From Serratia ureilytica (GTDB taxonomy: Bacteria > Pseudomonadota > Gammaproteobacteria > Enterobacterales > Enterobacteriaceae): 64,000 nucleotides of DNA. The stretch is from the NCBI RefSeq assembly GCF_013375155.1, contig NZ_JABXOF010000001.1, positions 558,001-622,000 of the forward strand. The letters run 5' to 3'. The position numbers and the translations under genes are program-made. Position 1 is the first letter of the stretch, and the number at the start of each line of letters is the position of its first letter. This document shows, in pieces, positions 62,126 to 64,000 of the stretch. Under the pieces are notes generated by a model. That model was not told where the DNA came from, made no database searches, and saw only the letters and a list, made by a program, of their open reading frames with translations.

Positions 62126-62225
62126 TTAAAAGTCTATGGACCAAACCGGCGATGCTGAGATCGAGCGCCGCTACGCCCAGCGCCATAATCATCATCACCG
62201 AAAGAAATCGAGTCTTGCCGTTCAC
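62118..62225 (-). CDS. Candidate 35-residue membrane protein
   Basis: GTG start at 62225 with GGGG about nine bases upstream. Reads MNGKTRFLSVMMIMALGVAA with a single hydrophobic helix (about 8-27) and a short tail (HRLLIG). Its stop overlaps the start of the 42-residue frame. The pair resembles in layout the overlapping small membrane genes known in E. coli (yoaJ/yoaK), without sequence similarity that I can see. Confidence 0.4.
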   Translation of the reverse strand: MNGKTRFLSVMMIMALGVAALDLSIAGLVHRLLIG

Positions 62226-62368
62226 ATCCCTAATCCCCGTTGGCGCCGCTGTTAAATTGTTTTTATATCAAACGGATATAATTCAGCGACGCCGTACTTC
62301 ATGCATCATGATAGTGATTAAGAACGTTCTTAAGGCCAGAAGTTCCCTCATCTGATAGCGCGGCCGCG

Positions 62369-64000
62369 TTAGTCGGTCACGATCCTGACGCCTATCTTGC
62401 TGACCTGATTGCCCTCCATTTCGGCAATGGTCCAGGTCAGGCCGTCCCATTCCACCTGGTCGCCGATCACCGGTTCACCGCCGATCAGCTGAATGACGAA
62501 CTGCCCCAGCGTCTGTTGCTCGTCGACATCGTCTTGCAGATTGAGGCCATAAACCTGCGAGATGTCGCTTAAACGGGCGTCGGATTGCAGGATAAAGTCG
62601 CCGAAGAAGCGTTCGTCTAGCGTCACGGCTGGCGCTTGGCTAAACAGTTTGCCGAGGATCGGCAGATCGTGCTCATGGCCGATAACGCACAGGATATCGT
62701 TCTCGCGCAGCCGGGTACTGCCGCTAGGGTGCAGTAGCTCTTTGCCGCGGAACAGGGCGGCGATGCGGGTATTGGGCGGCATTTTCAGCTCGCGCAGCGC
62801 GGCGCCGACGCACCAGTTTTCCGCCGAAAGCTGATACACAAACTGTTCCCACTGGTTTTCCGGGTGCACGTCCAGCCCAACGCGGGAGATCGGCGTCAGC
62901 GCCGGCGGCACGATCACCTTGGCCTTTTTGGCGGCGAAAGACAGCGTGGTGCCTTGCAGCAGCAGGGAGACCAGCACCACGAAGAACGCCACGTTAAAGA
63001 ACAGCTGGGCGTTGGGCAGCCCGGCCATCATCGGGAACACCGCCAGGATCACCGGTACCGCGCCGCGCAGGCCAACCCAGGAAATAAAGCCGCGTTCGCG
63101 CAGGGTAAAGCTGCGGAACGGCAGCAGGCCGATAAACACCGACAGCGGGCGTGCGAACAGGATCATCCACAGCGACAGCAGCAGGGCAGGGATGGCGATC
63201 GGCAGCAGCTCATGCGGGTTGAGCAGCAGGCCGAGCACCAGGAACATGCCGATCTGGCTGAGCCATGCCAGGCCATCGAAGGTTTGCACGATGCCGTGAC
63301 GGTTGCGAATTGGACGGTTGCCCAGCAGCAGGCCGCACAGGTACACCGCCAGAATGCCGCTGCCGTCCAGCGCGGTGGTCAGCGCGAAAATAAGAATGCC
63401 GCCGCTTACCGCCAGCAGCGGGTAGAGGCCGTCCGCCAGCTTGATGTGGTTAATCAGCGTCAGCAGCAGCCAGCCGCCGCCGAGACCGAAGACGATGCCC
63501 ATGCCGAACTGCTGCATCAGATGCAGCGGGAAGGTCCAGCTCAGCGCGGTTTCCCCGGCGGCGATCATCGCAATCAGCGTGATGGTGAGAAATACCGCCA
63601 TAGGATCGTTGCTGCCGGACTCGATCTCCAGCGTGGCGCTGACGCGTTCGTTCAGCCCTTTGCCGCCCAGCAGCGAGAATACCGCGGCGGCGTCGGTAGA
63701 ACCGATGATGGCGCCGATCAGTAACCCCTGCAGCAGATCGAGATTGAACAGCCAGGCGGCGGCCATGCCGGTCAGGCCGGCGGTGATCACCACGCCGACG
63801 GTGGCGAGAGACAGTGCCGGCCACAGGGCCACGCGGAATGAGCTGACCCGGGTGCGCATGCCGCCGTCGAGCAGGATCACCGCCAACGCGAGGTTGCTGA
63901 CCAGATAAGCGACCGGGTAATTGCTGAAGACGATGCCACCGGGGCCGTCAACGCCGGCCAGCATGCCGATCGCGAGGAAGATCACCAGGATCGGAATGCC
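62369..64000 (-). CDS. cvrA: K+/H+ antiporter CvrA (NhaP2), 5' end cut by window
   Basis: 543 residues visible; by comparison with E. coli CvrA about 30-35 N-terminal residues lie beyond the window. The frame is open to the last base (reads [14 protein letters not shown]). CPA1 antiporter helices with [36 protein letters not shown] and the conserved Asp-Asp-like [15 protein letters not shown]. Then a C-terminal TrkA-C/RCK-like regulatory domain ([15 protein letters not shown]) and a CorC/HlyC-type end ([18 protein letters not shown]). It ejects K+ in exchange for H+, helping volume control at low osmolarity. Confidence 0.95.
   Translation of the reverse strand, partial: GIPILVIFLAIGMLAGVDGPGGIVFSNYPVAYLVSNLALAVILLDGGMRTRVSSFRVALWPALSLATVGVVITAGLTGMAAAWLFNLDLLQGLLIGAIIGSTDAAAVFSLLGGKGLNERVSATLEIESGSNDPMAVFLTITLIAMIAAGETALSWTFPLHLMQQFGMGIVFGLGGGWLLLTLINHIKLADGLYPLLAVSGGILIFALTTALDGSGILAVYLCGLLLGNRPIRNRHGIVQTFDGLAWLSQIGMFLVLGLLLNPHELLPIAIPALLLSLWMILFARPLSVFIGLLPFRSFTLRERGFISWVGLRGAVPVILAVFPMMAGLPNAQLFFNVAFFVVLVSLLLQGTTLSFAAKKAKVIVPPALTPISRVGLDVHPENQWEQFVYQLSAENWCVGAALRELKMPPNTRIAALFRGKELLHPSGSTRLRENDILCVIGHEHDLPILGKLFSQAPAVTLDERFFGDFILQSDARLSDISQVYGLNLQDDVDEQQTLGQFVIQLIGGEPVIGDQVEWDGLTWTIAEMEGNQVSKIGVRIVTD

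Noticed and set aside
62152-62355. 67-codon plus-strand frame downstream of the small genes
   Set aside because: No ribosome site and antisense to better small-membrane-protein candidates.
1-64000. CRISPR arrays, insertion sequences, rRNA or replication origin
   Set aside because: No regularly spaced repeats, transposase genes, rRNA sequence or origin-like repeat clusters were seen in the window.

Overview
This window is enterobacterial, about 60% GC by eye, and almost certainly from the Serratia marcescens complex. The best markers are a near-identical copy of the secreted Serratia nuclease NucA (5597-6397) and the conserved enterobacterial blocks yecF / uvrY-uvrC-pgsA-glyW ... cysT-leuZ, cycA, dcuB, proP, glpM, ylaC and cvrA. 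No integrase, IS element, rRNA or CRISPR array was seen.

Layout. 1-5523: distal part of a chaperone-usher fimbrial operon (chaperone cut by the window edge, usher, tip adhesin), followed by two unusual small regulators: a RelB/DinJ-like ribbon-helix-helix protein with a long C-terminal extension, and a LuxR-type protein with a receiver-like domain lacking the phospho-Asp. 5597-16235: nucA with a consensus LexA box and a TGT-N12-ACA activator site, wrbA, a LysE exporter with LysR, two XRE proteins, a DMT exporter, cycA, a degenerate tRNA-like element, a DedA protein, an MFS transporter and an ABM-domain protein. 16347-17457: an SRPBCC-like/acetyltransferase pair. 17593-24515: a compact five-gene operon (3-hydroxyacyl-CoA dehydrogenase, thiolase, 5-aminolevulinate-synthase-like alpha-oxoamine synthase, MFS exporter, crotonase) divergent from a LuxR-family regulator with no luxI in the window. 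This is the best candidate for an undescribed small-molecule system. 24695-25981: uspF and an unidentified protein. 26028-36300: a complete trans-4-hydroxyproline catabolic cluster. 36348-39570: lipoproteins, an orphan KilAC-like protein in an AT-rich stretch, glpM and yecF.

39571-46299 is the uvrY-uvrC-pgsA-tRNA block. The normally contiguous glyW-cysT-leuZ tRNA operon is split by about 3.2 kb of lower-GC DNA carrying a LysR regulator and a periplasmic metallo-beta-lactamase-fold hydrolase similar to methyl parathion hydrolase. 46464-54423: dcuB, a thioesterase, a small acidic protein overlapping a possible papain-like protein, a GMC oxidoreductase lipoprotein with LysR, and proP. 54838-60413: a macA-macB-outer-membrane-factor efflux operon and the SOS endonuclease cho with a LexA-like box. 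60526-64000: a second tRNA-like element with a greatly lengthened anticodon arm, ylaC, several very small proteins, and cvrA cut by the window end.

How the genes work together: the hydroxyproline cluster forms a full route from hydroxyproline to 2-oxoglutarate. The five-gene acyl-CoA/oxoamine synthase operon looks like a regulated pathway that makes and exports an alpha-aminoketone. Two genes (nucA, cho) carry SOS boxes. Where an upstream start lacked a ribosome binding site, starts were moved to the internal codon with one.
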